From DASPKW01 sp038244055 (GTDB taxonomy: Bacteria > Planctomycetota > Phycisphaerae > Tepidisphaerales > Tepidisphaeraceae): DNA of 6,778 nucleotides. Both the position numbers and the translations under genes were made by a program. Under the pieces are notes generated by a model. The model was not told the origin of the DNA. It saw nothing but the letters and a program-made list of their open reading frames with translations, and did not search any database. Below, in pieces: positions 5,872-6,778 of this stretch (position 1 is the stretch's first letter; the number at the start of each line of letters is the position of its first letter). The stretch covers positions 1 through 6,778 of the forward strand of contig JBBRTW010000404.1 in NCBI GenBank assembly GCA_038244055.1. The letters are read 5' to 3'.

Positions 5872-6778
5872 GCCGCATATTCTAATCAACGGATTATCCA
5901 TCGGCTCCGGCGGCGGCTACACCGTCGGACGCGAACTGTTTCGCCACATCGCCATCCATCGTCCGCAGTGGCGCTTGACCATGGCACTCATCGCCGGGCA
6001 CAGCCTCCACGAATCATTCAGGTCCGAGAATCTGCCCGCCAATTGCGCCCTGGTCTGGGCACCGCCGGCCGCCCAGGGCCAGCGGGCGCGGGCAAGCTAT
6101 GAAAGAAAAGAATTGACCGCGTGGGCCCGAACCAACCAGGTCCGCGCTGTCCTCCAACTCAATGGCATGGTCGTTCCCGGGATGCCGGTGCCCACTTTGA
6201 GCCATTGCCAGGACCCCTGGCCCTATCGCCCCGAGGCCTGGAGCGGCTGGAAAGCGCCGCTCATCGCCTTCCTCAAACGTCGCCGCAATGCCGCCGCATT
6301 TAAGAACGCCGCCATCGTCGGTTTCACCAGCCATTACCTTAAAGACCTCATGATCGGCCGCCTCCGCATCGCCCCGCGCCGCGCGGAAGTCTTCTACAAC
6401 GGCCTGCCGAAGGAAATGATCGAGCGCGCCGCCGGCCCACTGCCCGACTGGGAAACCCGGCCGATGGAAATCATCTCGGTCAGCAACGTCGGCCATTACA
6501 AGCGGCAGGAAATGGTCATCCGGGCCCTGCCTCAACTGGTCGGGAAACCTGGACTGGAGGCCCTGCGCTACCGGATCGTGGGACACTGCGAGTCCGACTT
6601 CGCTGAGCACCTGCGCCGCGTGATTTCGTCGCTTAGAATGGAAAACCACGTCTCGCTGGAAGGACGCATCAGCGATCAGCGCGTCGGCGAATTGTTCGCC
6701 CGGGCTCGCGCCTTCGTGCTCATGAGCGTCTGCGAATCCTTCGGCATCCCGGCCATCGAAGCCATGACCTACGGCACC
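5861..6778 (+). CDS. GT4-type glycosyltransferase (3' end outside window)
   Basis: The frame from ATG 5861 is open to the right edge, giving 306 residues without a stop. The N-terminus MDAKPHILINGLSIGSGGGYTVGRELF has the glycine-rich first loop of GT-B enzymes (G15-G19). The donor domain begins at EIISVSNVGHYKRQE (203-217), with K214 and R215 as likely phosphate contacts, then YRIVGHCES (237-245) and a late E-x7-E motif, E292-SFGIPAI-E300, followed by AMTYGT. This is the normal GT4 order, so only the last 50-80 residues should be missing. The retaining chemistry is a family inference; donor and acceptor are unknown. No in-frame start lies nearby upstream, and no Shine-Dalgarno precedes the ATG. 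The gene is divergent from the minus-strand transferase operon across a 58-bp spacer and probably belongs to the same glycan locus. C- and G-ending codons agree with the neighbouring genes, and the minus-strand open frame at 6014-6649 is its shadow. Confidence 0.88.
   Translation, partial: MDAKPHILINGLSIGSGGGYTVGRELFRHIAIHRPQWRLTMALIAGHSLHESFRSENLPANCALVWAPPAAQGQRARASYERKELTAWARTNQVRAVLQLNGMVVPGMPVPTLSHCQDPWPYRPEAWSGWKAPLIAFLKRRRNAAAFKNAAIVGFTSHYLKDLMIGRLRIAPRRAEVFYNGLPKEMIERAAGPLPDWETRPMEIISVSNVGHYKRQEMVIRALPQLVGKPGLEALRYRIVGHCESDFAEHLRRVISSLRMENHVSLEGRISDQRVGELFARARAFVLMSVCESFGIPAIEAMTYGT

Noticed and set aside
6014..6649. Minus-strand open frame of 211 codons
   Set aside because: It lies opposite the plus-strand glycosyltransferase from 5861, whose E-x7-E and donor-site motifs are intact; the antisense product shows no motif.

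Overview
The window is a high-GC bacterial chromosomal or metagenomic fragment with five protein genes, two of them cut by the window ends. The base composition, the tricorn-like protease with a TolB/PD40 propeller, and two kinds of short dispersed-looking repeats (AGTTGAA-type tracts and ACCACGAAAAACACG-type palindromes) resemble what I recall from Planctomycetota, Verrucomicrobiota and related phyla. That assignment is an inference; no rRNA or marker gene is present.

Layout: (1) 2-2305, plus strand, is the 3' part of one long gene for a tricorn-like S41 peptidase: TolB-type propeller blades, a low-complexity linker, more propeller, then C1, PDZ and the catalytic C2 domain. Its frame is open to the left window edge, so the gene starts upstream. 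The linker is partly made of two repeat elements read in frame: a 17-bp-arm inverted repeat (548-612) and a 21-bp-periodic GTTGAA tract (641-718). (2) 2306-2519 is a convergent intergenic gap filled by a large imperfect palindrome (2310-2490). (3) 5802-2520, minus strand, is a compact three-gene run: a GT4 glycosyltransferase with a classic E-x7-E motif, an extended-SDR nucleotide-sugar epimerase most like CDP-paratose 2-epimerase, and a second GT-B glycosyltransferase whose start overlaps the epimerase stop by 8 nt. (4) 5803-5860 is a 58-bp divergent spacer with overlapping candidate promoters. (5) 5861-6778, plus strand, is a third GT4-type glycosyltransferase, open to the right edge.

How the genes fit together: the three glycosyltransferases and the epimerase look like part of a surface-polysaccharide or glycoconjugate locus, the epimerase supplying a nucleotide sugar and the transferases building the glycan. 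The protease runs convergently and is probably unrelated in function. The most unusual signal is the protease linker, where repetitive elements that normally sit between genes have been accommodated as translated sequence in the only forward frame of the GTTGAA tract that lacks stops.
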